Assembly (NCBI GenBank): GCA_030601885.1
Contig: JAUWAU010000014.1
Coordinates: forward strand, 1 to 64,000
Direction: 5' to 3'
DNA from: Armatimonadota bacterium
GTDB taxonomy: Bacteria > Armatimonadota > Zipacnadia > JAUWAU01
DNA length: 64,000 nucleotides
Part shown: piece after piece, positions 18,353 through 27,451 of the stretch
How positions within the stretch are numbered: the stretch's first letter is position 1
Layout of the letters: the number at the start of each line of letters is the position of its first letter
Program-made: the position numbers and the translations under genes
The notes under the pieces: model-generated
What the model was told of the DNA's origin: nothing
Seen by the model: only the letters and a program-made list of their open reading frames with translations
Databases searched by the model: none

Positions 18353-18567
18353 CCCCCCTTGCGCTGCACGGGCTGATCATCGGCCCCTGCGAGGATGGGC
18401 CGTTCCCCGGCGCGTGACCCTCGCGCTGTCCCCCAGTCGTGTGACCGTTGTGCAGTGTGCATCGCGCTCGTTGAGTATGGTACAAAGACCCTCGACAGAG
18501 CATTGGCAGTCGCAGCAGTCACGGTTGTGCGAACCGCGCGAGGGACGGCCGAAGGGGACGGAGACAC

Positions 18568-19830
18568 ATGGCCCAAGGAGTGCCTGGCCCACAGGCCGAG
18601 CAGCCTGTCCGGCTGTGGGACTCGCCCTGGGTCGTCGCGGCAGCCGGCGGCGCCTTCGCCATCGCGATCGCGCTTACGTACTGGAGCGTTCCCCCCGTTG
18701 GCCCCACAGTTCGCGGCCCGCTGGTGATCCTCATCGTGCTGGCGGCCGAGACATTCATCTACTGGCTCCCTGTCTCATTTCTTGCCGGGACATGCGGCCG
18801 CGCTCGCCGCGTTGGCTATGCTGCCGCCATCTCGGCTGGGCGTGCACTCCTCTGCTCCGGGGTGTTCGCATTCGGGGACTGGTTGGGACTGTACCGGGCA
18901 TATGGCGCGGGCCCGACCACCCAGGGCGACGGGGAGTTGCTCACAGCCATCCTCACGGGTATCTGGGCGGAGTATCTCGTGATTCCTGCCGCCCAGGTCG
19001 CCTGGATCGCCCTGGTACTTTGGTGCGCAGTGTGGTACGCGGTGCGAGGCAGAGGCCTCCCGCACTGGGGGCGCCTGGCTATTCCCGTCAACGAGCTGGG
19101 TCCCACGGCCCCGGCCGACCTCGGAGGGGACTGCATAGCACCGCTGGGTGCCCCGGTGGCGAGAACGGGGCGCCGCAGGTGGTCCGTCGGACGACTCATG
19201 ATGCTTCTCATTGGCTTCGCCTGCCTGGTGTTCGTCGCCGGACATAGGATGACACATTGCTGCATCGGATGCGCAGTTCTGCGCGACGACCCGCGCGGCG
19301 TGGAGTGGTTCGTGAACCGCGGCGCCGACCCCATCTGGGGAGGGGGCCGCCACGAGACGCTGCTGGACACGGCGGTGAAGCTCGATTGCGCACAGGCGGC
19401 GAGGGCCCTCCTGCAATACATAGGGGACGTTGATGCGGACGCGCCGGCAGGCGTTACGGTATTGCACCACGCTGCCGCTTACGGGTCCACCCGAATGGAG
19501 CAACTCTTCCTCGAGCACGGAACAAACGTGAATGCGCGGGCTGACTGCGGCTCCACGCCGCTGCATTTCGCCTCGCTGAGAGGTCGCACTGACAGCGCCG
19601 AGCTCCTCGTGGCCCACGGCGCGGATGTGAACGCGAAGGACAACGACGGCAACACGCCGCTCCACACGGCGGCCGAGGGCGGATGGGCCGAGATGGCGCT
19701 GCTGTTGGTGGAGCACGGCGCCGACGCTAGCGCGGCCAATGAGGCCGGCGACACGGCGCTGAGTTGTGCGCTGCAGGGCGAGCGCACCGCAGTGGTCGAG
19801 GTGCTGCGCGAGCACGGCGCGGAGGGATAG
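18568..19830 (+). CDS. Membrane protein with C-terminal ankyrin repeats
   Basis: 420 residues. About four or five hydrophobic segments fill residues 20-165, with one more at about 208-226 (LMMLLIGFACLVFVAGH). Residues about 255-420 are ankyrin repeats, for example AGVTVLHHAAAYG, CGSTPLHFASLRG, DGNTPLHTAAEGG and AGDTALSCALQGE, with the HGADVNA loops between them. The ankyrin stack presumably faces one side of the membrane and binds a partner protein. The partner is unknown. ACGGAG lies shortly before ATG 18568. It is convergent with the VWA gene. Confidence 0.8.
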   Translation: MAQGVPGPQAEQPVRLWDSPWVVAAAGGAFAIAIALTYWSVPPVGPTVRGPLVILIVLAAETFIYWLPVSFLAGTCGRARRVGYAAAISAGRALLCSGVFAFGDWLGLYRAYGAGPTTQGDGELLTAILTGIWAEYLVIPAAQVAWIALVLWCAVWYAVRGRGLPHWGRLAIPVNELGPTAPADLGGDCIAPLGAPVARTGRRRWSVGRLMMLLIGFACLVFVAGHRMTHCCIGCAVLRDDPRGVEWFVNRGADPIWGGGRHETLLDTAVKLDCAQAARALLQYIGDVDADAPAGVTVLHHAAAYGSTRMEQLFLEHGTNVNARADCGSTPLHFASLRGRTDSAELLVAHGADVNAKDNDGNTPLHTAAEGGWAEMALLLVEHGADASAANEAGDTALSCALQGERTAVVEVLREHGAEG

Positions 19831-19883
19831 GGCGACTTCGTCGCGGGGCCGACGAGGCCGGTGGGGAACGATAAGGCAACGGC

Positions 19884-19907
19884 GGGGAGGGCGCGGTGAC
19901 CCTCCCC
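19884..19907. terminator. GC-rich hairpin between convergent genes
   Basis: An 8-bp perfect stem GGGGAGGG/CCCTCCCC closes an eight-base loop, between the stop at 19830 and the stop at 19949. No T-run follows on either strand, so it is a possible but unproven bidirectional terminator. Confidence 0.4.
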
Positions 19908-19948
19908 TACTCAGGGGACACGGCAAGGTAACGGCTTTTGCCTGTTAG

Positions 19949-22723
19949 CTACTCCTCACTCGGCTCCCGCTGCAGGGCGTACGACAGTAGGTTGATCCCC
20001 ATCCGGAAGGCGGCCTCGGTGTCGGCGGTGCGCTCGCCCGACCACGCCGAGCCCAGATTGCCGCGGCTGATGAAGGCCACCAGCCGACCGTCGAGCAGCA
20101 CTCCCTGAGCTGGCCCGGCGGTGTTGAGCTGCTCGACGATGGGGCAGCCGTTGGGCAGGCTGTACGGCATCCCCTTGCCGCGGTAGATGGCGTGGTCGGC
20201 CAGCAGCTCCTCGATCTTCGCCCGCGGCAGGGCCTTGCGCAGGGTCTCGACTACGCTCCGGTAGAAAGCATCCCCGGCGCTATCCACGATGAGGAAGCCT
20301 CCCTCGGCCAGATAGGTGCCGAGCGCCGCTAGCTCCTCGTCGCTGAGCGTGATGGCCGACGACCCAGTGAGGAACAGGCAGCGCAGCGGCGCCTCCTCGG
20401 GCAACCGCGACAGGGTCAATAGCGGGATCGCCGCCTTGCCGCTGGCTGGCAGGCCGACGACTCGCGTGGCCTGGTCGAGAAGGCCGGTTAGGGCCCTACC
20501 ATTGACGCTCCAATCGCCGTCCCGATACTGCACGCGGCAGAGCCATGCGGCCAGGTAGAAGCTGACTTCGCCCTCCTCGTCCTCTTCCTCCGCGCCTTCG
20601 GCACGCAATGCGAACACTGGCACTCCGGCAACCGGGGCCCTCCGGAGTGCGTCCCCGCTCATGCCGGCCCGGCCTCGTGCGAGACCCTCCAGGGGTGCCA
20701 AGGCGGCCCGGGCCATGACCCGAGTCCCTCCGAATTGGCTGAATCCGACCGCCCGATCTCCGGTAACCGGCCCGAACACACCCTCGTAACTAACGCTCTC
20801 CGGCATCGGCACGGGCACTTGCACAGTGCGCGTCTTGCCGCCCTCGGTCACGACCTTCTCCTCGACGGCCACGAATGAGGTGTACGCCGATATGAGCCGG
20901 AATTCCAGGGCCAGATTGGTGACCTGCTCGACGATCTCGGGCTTCTCGCCCCGGTGCATCTGGCTCATGAGCTCCTTGATGCGCGTCCGAGCCCATAGCG
21001 ACGCCAGGCCCTCGTTCCCATGCTCCTTGCCCGGCAGCGTGACGCGCAGCACGGTCTCCCAGGGCTCACTGACGAGCTGGCCGCGCATCGTGACCGTGCC
21101 CCGGCCGCCCTTCGTGTAGCAGCCGTGCAGGATCACCGGCTGAGCGGCGAAAAGGTCGGGGATGCGCTTCGGGTACACGTCGCCGACTTTGAGCCCGCCC
21201 CAGTCGATCTCGAGGTCGGTCAGGTACGGGCGGGCAATGCGGTCGTAGAAGCGGTCAACGGACTCCTCCGTGTCCTCGTCGGGTCGCACGTACTGCACCG
21301 TGCCGCGGCCCGCCTCGGCCATGCGGTCCAGCAGGTAGCGATTCACCGAGCTGCCGACGCCGTAGGAGAACAGCCGCGCCCCGCCGAGGCGCTCCTCGAT
21401 GGCGGCGAGGATCTCGGTCTCGTTGCCGATGTACCCGTCCGTCATGAACAGCACGATGCGCATGCGTTTTGGGTCGGGCGGATAGTCGAGCGCCGCCTTG
21501 ATGCCCTCGATCATCTGCGTGCCGCCCGAGCCTTCCAGCGCGTCGATGTACTTGAGACCGCGCTCGACGTTCTTAGGCGTGTTCGGCAGCGGACGTGGGC
21601 TGAAGCGGGACGCCGAGATGGAGAACCGGATGATCTGAAACGAGTCGTCCTCGTTCATCCCTTTGAGGCATCGGCGGACGGCCTCCTTGGCCTTCTCGAT
21701 GGGGTAGCCCCTCATGGAGCCGGAGCAGTCCATCACGAAGATCATCTCTTTGGGGGTGATCTCGGCGGGCTCGAAGTCCGCCTTCGGCTGAAGGATGAGC
21801 GTGAAGAACCCGCCTCCGTCGCCCCAGTAGCTGAGCAGCCCGGCCTCGGGCTGCTTTCCGGCGACGTCGTACTCGAGGATGAAGTCCTTGTTCGGGATGT
21901 TGTCGCTCGGCTTGAGCTGCACAGCGGCCCGTTTGGGCCCGAGCTTCTCGATGGTCACATCGTGGGACTTGGAGCGCAGATGGCTGATCGGGATGCCCGC
22001 GTCGAGGCTGACCTTCACCGCAATGTCGTGCCCGGAGCGCTCGTCGGGCCTCAGCACCGGCGGGGTGATTCGCGACGCGTCCGGCACTCTCGTGGTGTCC
22101 GGCGCCCAGCCGCCACCCGTCGGCGGCCTGTCGAGGGGCGCGCCGGGAATGAACCGCGGCCCGACGACCATGGGGAACACGAACTCGTAGCTGCCATGGT
22201 CGTAGGTGAGGTCCTGCACGTAGCGGATGGTGATGAGGATGGTGTCGCCGGGGAGGATGTTGGCCACGGACTGGGTGAAGATGTTGGGCCGTTCCTGCTC
22301 CAGCAGGCTGGCGCGCTTGCCCTCTCGCTTCGCCTCCTCGTAGATCTCCTTGGCCTCCTCGCGCTTCTTGATGACGGCGCGAATGGTGCGGTCGCCGACT
22401 TTCATCACCATGTCGTTGACCGCGGCATTCTGTGGGAGCGGAAAGACGTATACCGCCTCCACCGGCTCCTGGTACGGATTGCCGAAGCGCTGCGTGACGG
22501 TGACGTGCGCCACCATGCCGGCGATGTCCGCCGCCACATCCGTGTGTCCCAGGGGGAACTCCAGCAGCTTTTGCCCGGGCTTCACGTTGACTTTCAGCGT
22601 GCCCTGTGTGACCTCCAGCGCGTCGCCCGCTGGCTGCGCCATCGCCACCGGCCTCTTCACGGCGGGGCCAACCACAAGCGGCACGGCGACGGCAACCATC
22701 AACACGATCCTCGCAGCCTTCAT
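19949..22723 (-). CDS. VIT - von Willebrand A - DUF4159 exported protein
   Basis: 924 residues with an N-terminal hydrophobic export segment. A VIT domain spans about 40-190 (MVAHVTVTQRFGNPYQEPVEAVYVFPLP, motifs of inter-alpha-trypsin-inhibitor heavy chains). The VWA domain at about 325-500 has an intact MIDAS (DCSGS at Asp332, Ser334, Ser336, then TDGYIGNE). From about 700 a DUF4159-like region follows (YRDGDWSVNGRALTGLL, LPEEAPLRCLFLTGSS, GGFLIVDSAG, NGCPIVEQLNTAG, MGINLLSYAL). VIT/VWA proteins mediate metal-dependent protein contacts. The attached DUF4159 is usually a separate planctomycete protein. GGGAGG lies nine bases upstream of ATG 22723. Confidence 0.85.
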   Translation of the reverse strand: MKAARIVLMVAVAVPLVVGPAVKRPVAMAQPAGDALEVTQGTLKVNVKPGQKLLEFPLGHTDVAADIAGMVAHVTVTQRFGNPYQEPVEAVYVFPLPQNAAVNDMVMKVGDRTIRAVIKKREEAKEIYEEAKREGKRASLLEQERPNIFTQSVANILPGDTILITIRYVQDLTYDHGSYEFVFPMVVGPRFIPGAPLDRPPTGGGWAPDTTRVPDASRITPPVLRPDERSGHDIAVKVSLDAGIPISHLRSKSHDVTIEKLGPKRAAVQLKPSDNIPNKDFILEYDVAGKQPEAGLLSYWGDGGGFFTLILQPKADFEPAEITPKEMIFVMDCSGSMRGYPIEKAKEAVRRCLKGMNEDDSFQIIRFSISASRFSPRPLPNTPKNVERGLKYIDALEGSGGTQMIEGIKAALDYPPDPKRMRIVLFMTDGYIGNETEILAAIEERLGGARLFSYGVGSSVNRYLLDRMAEAGRGTVQYVRPDEDTEESVDRFYDRIARPYLTDLEIDWGGLKVGDVYPKRIPDLFAAQPVILHGCYTKGGRGTVTMRGQLVSEPWETVLRVTLPGKEHGNEGLASLWARTRIKELMSQMHRGEKPEIVEQVTNLALEFRLISAYTSFVAVEEKVVTEGGKTRTVQVPVPMPESVSYEGVFGPVTGDRAVGFSQFGGTRVMARAALAPLEGLARGRAGMSGDALRRAPVAGVPVFALRAEGAEEEDEEGEVSFYLAAWLCRVQYRDGDWSVNGRALTGLLDQATRVVGLPASGKAAIPLLTLSRLPEEAPLRCLFLTGSSAITLSDEELAALGTYLAEGGFLIVDSAGDAFYRSVVETLRKALPRAKIEELLADHAIYRGKGMPYSLPNGCPIVEQLNTAGPAQGVLLDGRLVAFISRGNLGSAWSGERTADTEAAFRMGINLLSYALQREPSEE

Positions 22724-23292
22724 CTGGTCCAGCCTCCCGATGAGCCCAGTTGACAGCTTACCTTAGTGACGAGGCGATCTGGGGGAATGTTCCGTGGCGC
22801 GGCGCTGGCCCGTCTCGCGAGGCTCCAAGGCCAGCTAGTGGGCTGCCGGTGACTCGTCAGCCGACGCGACGATCATGAGGCTTTTCGGAGTGCCGGCAAC
22901 CACGCTCACCGTCGGCATAGGTGGGTTCCGCCAGGCAGAGGCAGGCGGGGGACTCGTGCTTCGCAGCGAAGCCCTGCCTCGAAGATTTGGCTGGGGTGGC
23001 GTTGTAGCGCGGGGTCTACGTCCCCCGCCTGGCTGTGGTGGCAGGCCGTTCGCCGTCGCGCCGATCTTCATAGTTTCCGGGTGAGCCATCGGCTCATGCC
23101 CAACTGCTTCGCTGCGAAGCACGAGTTCCCCGCCAGCCTTCCGCCTTCGCGCGAGCGACATAGCCGCTTCGGCGGAGTCGCTTGCCTCAGTAGACAGAGC
23201 CCGCGAACCTCAGCGCGGAGATCTTCATCTTGCAGTTTCGGGACCTCTCCGCGAAACTCACCGGGTGCCCCACCGGGCCATGGATAACTGCC
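22724..23292. other. Gene-free region of degenerate repeats
   Basis: No gene is supported here. The DNA is a mosaic of short palindromic repeats. A reverse copy of AAATCTTCGAGGCA lies near 22976-22990. A GCGGGGTCTACGTCCCCCGC palindrome lies near 23011, related to 55186-55213. Module 1 occurs in reverse near 23066-23100. A CTTCCGCCTTCGCGCGAG segment near 23139 is shared with the interior of the MITE at 4273-4497. Confidence 0.5.
23066..23100 (-). repeat. Dispersed repeat module 1, partial copy D
   Basis: Read on the minus strand, CACCCGGAAACTATGAAGAT matches the 3' half of the copies at 7-66, 13508 and 13631. It lies in the gene-free mosaic upstream of the VWA gene and downstream of the aldolase gene. 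Confidence 0.55.
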
Positions 23293-24228
23293 TCAGAACT
23301 TCGAGCAATACTCGAAGAAGCCAATCCGGTCCAGCTCGGCGTGGATGGCCTCGTATTCCGCTTTCGACAGGTTGCGCAAGGGCAGTCGAACCCCACCGCA
23401 GTCCGCGCCGATCATGCTCATGATGGCTTTGCCGGCCACGAGGCCGCGGAATCGGTGCAGGATGTCAACCATCTCCATGGCCCGCGCTTGATCCGCCCCT
23501 GCGCTCTCCATGTCGCCGGCGTCGTAGGCACTAATGATTCGGTGATAAAGCGGCGCGGCGTAGTTATACGTGCTGCCCACGGCCCCCCGAGCTCCCAGCG
23601 ATAGGGCCGAGAGCAGTATCTCATCGCGGCCGAATAGCATGTTGAACCTGCCGCCGTCGAGGCGCAGGCATCGCCCGAAGTCCATGAGGTCCTCGTGAGT
23701 GTATTTCACCCCGCCCAGGTTTGGGATTTCCTCGGCCGCAACGTTCAGGAAGTCCACCATGGGAAAGAGTATGCCGGTCATTGACGGAATGTGATAGTAG
23801 TACGCCGGCAGCTCGGGGGCTGCGGCCGCGACTTCAGCGCAGGATGCCACGAGCTCCTCGACGCTGCCGGGCCTGAAGAAGCACGGCCCGATGGTGCCAA
23901 TGCCGTACGCGCCGATCTTCTGCGCATGCGCCGCGAGGGCTCCGGAGTCCGCCAAACAGAGGTGGCCCACGTGAACGATCACGTGCACATCGTTCCCAGC
24001 GACGGCCTGCCAGCGTTCGGCGATCTCGCATCGCTCGGAGACGGTGAGCGACATCCCTTCGCCCGTCGTGCCGCAAACGAAAACGCCGCTCACGCCATTG
24101 GCGACCAGCAGTTCCGCCTGCTTGTCGATCATATCCAGATTGACGCTGCCGTCGGGGCGCATTGGCGTATGGGGCGCCGGGACCAATCCGGTTACGTGCG
24201 GCTTCATCGGGCCTTGCTCGGAAGACAT
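23293..24228 (-). CDS. DapA-superfamily aldolase, N-acetylneuraminate-lyase-like
   Basis: 311 residues, the normal length of the class I aldolase family of DapA/NanA. Visible motifs are GTTGEG at about 53-58 (carboxylate binding), Tyr145 in YYYHIPSMTG and the Schiff-base Lys175 in GGVKYTHED. YHIP followed by TG resembles N-acetylneuraminate lyases more than dihydrodipicolinate synthases. The expected reaction would be cleavage of sialic acid to N-acetylmannosamine and pyruvate. Context supports this: two sialidases upstream and a mutarotase-symporter fusion in the same cluster. Other 2-keto-3-deoxy acid aldolases remain possible. GGAGG lies seven bases before ATG 24228; the longer frame lacks a site. 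Confidence 0.8.
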   Translation of the reverse strand: MSSEQGPMKPHVTGLVPAPHTPMRPDGSVNLDMIDKQAELLVANGVSGVFVCGTTGEGMSLTVSERCEIAERWQAVAGNDVHVIVHVGHLCLADSGALAAHAQKIGAYGIGTIGPCFFRPGSVEELVASCAEVAAAAPELPAYYYHIPSMTGILFPMVDFLNVAAEEIPNLGGVKYTHEDLMDFGRCLRLDGGRFNMLFGRDEILLSALSLGARGAVGSTYNYAAPLYHRIISAYDAGDMESAGADQARAMEMVDILHRFRGLVAGKAIMSMIGADCGGVRLPLRNLSKAEYEAIHAELDRIGFFEYCSKF

Positions 24229-24300
24229 TGGGTAACCTCCAATGGCAGTCTGTGACGACAGTGACCGCAAGACTCGTTGTCCCGCGAAGCACCGGTCACT

Positions 24301-26181
24301 TCAGATCCTGGGCAGCCAGACGGTCATCGCGCCGGGCTCCCGATTGTCCCAGAGGCAGTATGGGACCGCTTTGATCGGCACCCGCCTCATCCTTGCGTTC
24401 CTGGCGGCGCGGTACGGATGTCTCTGCCATCCGACGAGTGACGGCGTCACAGCCGACCCGGCGATGACCGTCACCCCGCCGAGCAGCTTCTTGTCGAACC
24501 GGGCAGTCAGCTTGGCCTTGTCGGGCAACAGGATCGATCGCACGTCGGCAGAATGATCGCACTGCTCGAGGCAGTATACCATGGGCCCTCGCTGCAGAGC
24601 GACCCGGCCGACATTCTCAAGGACTCTCGGATGCGCAGCGATGCGCTCCACGGGCATCGCCAGTGTGAGCTCCACACGGTCGCCGTCGCTCCATCGCCGA
24701 CGGAGCCTGGCGTAGCCTTTCTCAACCCGCGCGGCGACCCTTCGCCCGTTCACCTTGAGCGTGTGCCTGGTGCACCAGCCGGGGATGCGCAGCACCAAGG
24801 CAAACGTCAGCGGCTCGGCAGTGCTCACCGTGATTCTAACGTCGCCGTCCCACGGGTAGTTCGTATGCTGCGTGAGCGTCACCTGTTCACCCGCGATCTC
24901 GGCCGTTCCCTCGCCGCCGACGTACAGGTGCACGTACACAGCATCGTCGCCGGCCGAATAGACGTATGTGCCCACTGAGGCCAGCAGACGCGCGATGTTC
25001 GGCGGGCAGCATGAGCAGCTAAAGAACTCCTGGCGATGGTGCCCGCCCGCCGAGGCGAGCGGGTTGACGTAGAAGAACTTGCTCCCATCGAGACTCACGC
25101 CGGAGAGGGCGCCGTTGTAGAGGGCCCTCTCCATCACATCGGCGTACCGTCCGTCGCCTTCGATCTGCAGCATCCGGTGTGCGAAGAACACCAAGCCGAT
25201 GGCCGCGCACGTCTCGGCGTAAGCCGATTCATTTGGCAGATCGTAATCCTCGCCGAGCGACTCGCCCTGGCGGCGGGCGCCGACGCCCGCGGTGATGTAC
25301 ATCTTCCGCAGCGTGGCGCTGTCCCAGAGTCTCCGGCACGCCTCCAGCAAAGCCTCGTCGCCGATCTCGGCGGCCAGGTCAGCCATGCCACTGTATAGAT
25401 ACATGGCGCGAACGGCGTGGCCCACGGCTTCGCTTTGCTCGCGCACGGGCAGGTGTGACTGGTTGTACTCGTAGCTCGCGTGCCGGAAGCGCTTTGGGTC
25501 GTCGCCGCGCGCCTCGGCCTCGGCGTTGAAGAAGTGTGGGCGCTTGCCGCGCTCGTCAATGAAGTACCGGCTGAGCTCAAGATATCGCTTCTCCCCGGTG
25601 GCTCGGTAGAGCTTGATGAGGGCGAGCTCGATCTCCTCGTGGCCCGGGTAGCCGGTGCGCTTGCCAGCCCCAAAGACCGAGTCGATGTAGTCGGCGTAGC
25701 GCAAGACCACGTCCAGCAGCGTTCGCCTGCCGGTGGCCCGATAGTGGGCCACGCCTGCCTCCATCAGGTGCCCGGCGCAGTAGAGCTCGTGCCGATCCCG
25801 AAGATTCGTCCAGCGCTTGTCCGGCGCCACGACCGTGTAGTGCACGTTCAGATAGCCGTCGCTCTGTTGGGCATCGGCGATCAATCCGATGACGTCATCG
25901 AGCCGCTTCGCGAGCTCAGGGTCCGGATGTGCCGCGAGGCTGTAGCTGGCCGCCTCGAGCCACTTGGCGACGTCGGAATCCCAGAAGATGTGGGGCGGAT
26001 TGTCTTGCCCGGGCTTCCACTCAAGCTTGAGGGCCTCGATTCGTCCGGTCGCCTTGTACATCTGATAGATGTGCGGAATGGTGACGCGCCGGTTGGTCTC
26101 GAGCCGCGGGGCCCAGAAGGCGTCCTCGATCTTCACATCGCTGAGCTCAAACGGGCGAAGCTGACGAGTTGGAGCGGGCAT
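24301..26181 (-). CDS. Glycoside hydrolase family 127-like (beta-L-arabinofuranosidase)
   Basis: 626 residues, covering the full DUF1680/GH127 length. The alpha/alpha barrel carries the metal-cysteine site of this family: Glu323 and Cys325 in YAETCAA, and Cys391-Cys392 in CSCCPPNIARLL. In characterised members these bind Zn and one Cys is the nucleophile. The usual substrate is beta-L-arabinofuranosyl groups of plant glycoproteins, though related families act on other sugars. ATG 26181 follows GGGGGGA. The longer open frame (to 26412) runs into hairpin repeats and is not favoured. No signal peptide is visible from this start, so it is probably cytoplasmic. It lies in the cluster 30018-23293. 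Confidence 0.85.
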   Translation of the reverse strand: MPAPTRQLRPFELSDVKIEDAFWAPRLETNRRVTIPHIYQMYKATGRIEALKLEWKPGQDNPPHIFWDSDVAKWLEAASYSLAAHPDPELAKRLDDVIGLIADAQQSDGYLNVHYTVVAPDKRWTNLRDRHELYCAGHLMEAGVAHYRATGRRTLLDVVLRYADYIDSVFGAGKRTGYPGHEEIELALIKLYRATGEKRYLELSRYFIDERGKRPHFFNAEAEARGDDPKRFRHASYEYNQSHLPVREQSEAVGHAVRAMYLYSGMADLAAEIGDEALLEACRRLWDSATLRKMYITAGVGARRQGESLGEDYDLPNESAYAETCAAIGLVFFAHRMLQIEGDGRYADVMERALYNGALSGVSLDGSKFFYVNPLASAGGHHRQEFFSCSCCPPNIARLLASVGTYVYSAGDDAVYVHLYVGGEGTAEIAGEQVTLTQHTNYPWDGDVRITVSTAEPLTFALVLRIPGWCTRHTLKVNGRRVAARVEKGYARLRRRWSDGDRVELTLAMPVERIAAHPRVLENVGRVALQRGPMVYCLEQCDHSADVRSILLPDKAKLTARFDKKLLGGVTVIAGSAVTPSLVGWQRHPYRAARNARMRRVPIKAVPYCLWDNREPGAMTVWLPRI

Positions 26182-26221
26182 GGCAGGTCCCCCCAGGGCT
26201 TGCTGTGTGGGCGAATCCATT

Positions 26222-26396
26222 GCGTGGCACGGGTTGCTGGCCAACCGGTGCGCGAAGACTCCGGAGAGAGCGAACAACGACATGGCCAGGGGTAGCCCCT
26301 GACCCTTCGCCCCCGTGCGGGGTGCCGTACGGCACGCCGCTTCAGACAGGCGTCCCGCTTTAGACAGGGACAAGCTGCCCGTGCCACACGGTCTGA
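26222..26396 (-). repeat. Degenerate hairpin repeat block upstream of the GH127 gene
   Basis: Bordered by GTGGCACGGGTTGC and GCCCGTGCCACAC. It contains two CCGCTT(C/T)AGACAGG units also seen at 13745-13762. It is related to the double hairpins at 10594 and 37003 but partly decayed. It fills the space between the UroD-like stop and the GH127 start. Confidence 0.5.
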
Positions 26397-26404
26397 CGCT
26401 TCGC

Positions 26405-27451
26405 TCAGCCATTGTTGCCCTCCGCCTCCGGGTCGTCGCCGGGGTAGCCGGGCTGCGCCCGCAGCACGTCCATCATGGCGACGACGTTCGCCGGCGGCAC
26501 GTCGCGGGGCACGCTGTGCGACGGCGCGAAGATGTAGCCGCCCTCCCGCCCGGCCTCAATCAAGCCTTCCGTCATCTCGCGGACTTCCCTGACGCTGCCG
26601 AACGGCAGCACGTTCTGCACGCTCATGCCGCCGTGAAACGCCAATCGGCCGTGGTATTGCTTCTTGAGGGCGAAGACGTCCATCACATCGGGCTGGAAGG
26701 GGTTGAAGAGATTCAAGCCGATCTCGACGAGTTCATCAAAGAGCTCCTCGACACAACCGCACGAGTGCATGCACACATACTTGCCTGCCTCGCGCACGGG
26801 CGCGAACATCCGGGCAAGACATGGCTTGATGAATCGCCGCCAATGCCCGATGCCCATGATAAGCCCCGTCTGCATGCCGTAATCATCGCCGCAATACACG
26901 GCATCCACATCGTAGTCCAGAGCCCGCCTGATCTGCACCAAGTTGTGCTCGACGATCGCATCCAGGAATTCCTCGACGAACTCCGGGCGCTCGACCATGT
27001 CCATCAGTAGGTTGTCCATCCCGCGCATGGTCCAGGCCCTCTCATAGAGCGAGAAGCCCACCGTGTAACGGCTGAACAGATCGGGGTGTGCGGCGATCCG
27101 CTCAGGGATGCCCGCGTACCAGGCATCGTTATTCGGGTCCGGCCATTCGTACCGATCGAGGTCCTTCGGCTGCTTGATGGGCCAGTCGCACGGGGTGCCG
27201 ATGTCCTTGTCTATCGTCCGGTCCCAGAGCACGCCATACGTATCGCGGACGTGCCCGGCATCTATCGGCTCGAAGCGCCCGATGGTGGCGCCCACATCGA
27301 GGAAATGCGAGCCGATGAAGGCGCTCAGGTCGTCGGCGCCCAGGTGCTCTCGGCAGCGCTCGGCGCACTGGTGGGTCATGTCCCACGCCCAGGGCACGTA
27401 GGCCGGGCGGCGGAACTCCAGCGCGTCGATGACGATGTCTCTTTTCGTCAT
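26405..27451 (-). CDS. Uroporphyrinogen decarboxylase-like (MtaA/CmuA-type) protein
   Basis: 348 residues. The URO-D fold is recognisable from DALEFRRPAYVPWAWDM, RYTVGFSLYERAWTMRGMDNLLMDM, YGMQTGLIMGIGHWRRFIKPCLARM, the metal-site segment VCMHSCGCVEELFDELVEIGLNLFNPFQ and AFHGGMSVQNVLPFG. The HxC-like MHSCG and the absence of the decarboxylase arginines point to the corrinoid methyltransferase-like branch, not haem synthesis. Such genes commonly accompany sugar catabolic loci in this group, with unknown roles. ATG 27451 overlaps the stop of the symporter gene (ATGA), implying translational coupling. Confidence 0.8.
   Translation of the reverse strand: MTKRDIVIDALEFRRPAYVPWAWDMTHQCAERCREHLGADDLSAFIGSHFLDVGATIGRFEPIDAGHVRDTYGVLWDRTIDKDIGTPCDWPIKQPKDLDRYEWPDPNNDAWYAGIPERIAAHPDLFSRYTVGFSLYERAWTMRGMDNLLMDMVERPEFVEEFLDAIVEHNLVQIRRALDYDVDAVYCGDDYGMQTGLIMGIGHWRRFIKPCLARMFAPVREAGKYVCMHSCGCVEELFDELVEIGLNLFNPFQPDVMDVFALKKQYHGRLAFHGGMSVQNVLPFGSVREVREMTEGLIEAGREGGYIFAPSHSVPRDVPPANVVAMMDVLRAQPGYPGDDPEAEGNNG

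Noticed and set aside
21020..22753. Plus-strand frame of 577 codons opposite the VWA gene
   Set aside because: Antisense shadow; VIT, MIDAS and DUF4159 motifs are on the minus strand.
26405..27451. Haem-pathway uroporphyrinogen decarboxylase (hemE)
   Set aside because: The N-terminal decarboxylase arginine signature is absent and the context is sugar catabolism with a HxC-like site, so it belongs to the broader URO-D superfamily.
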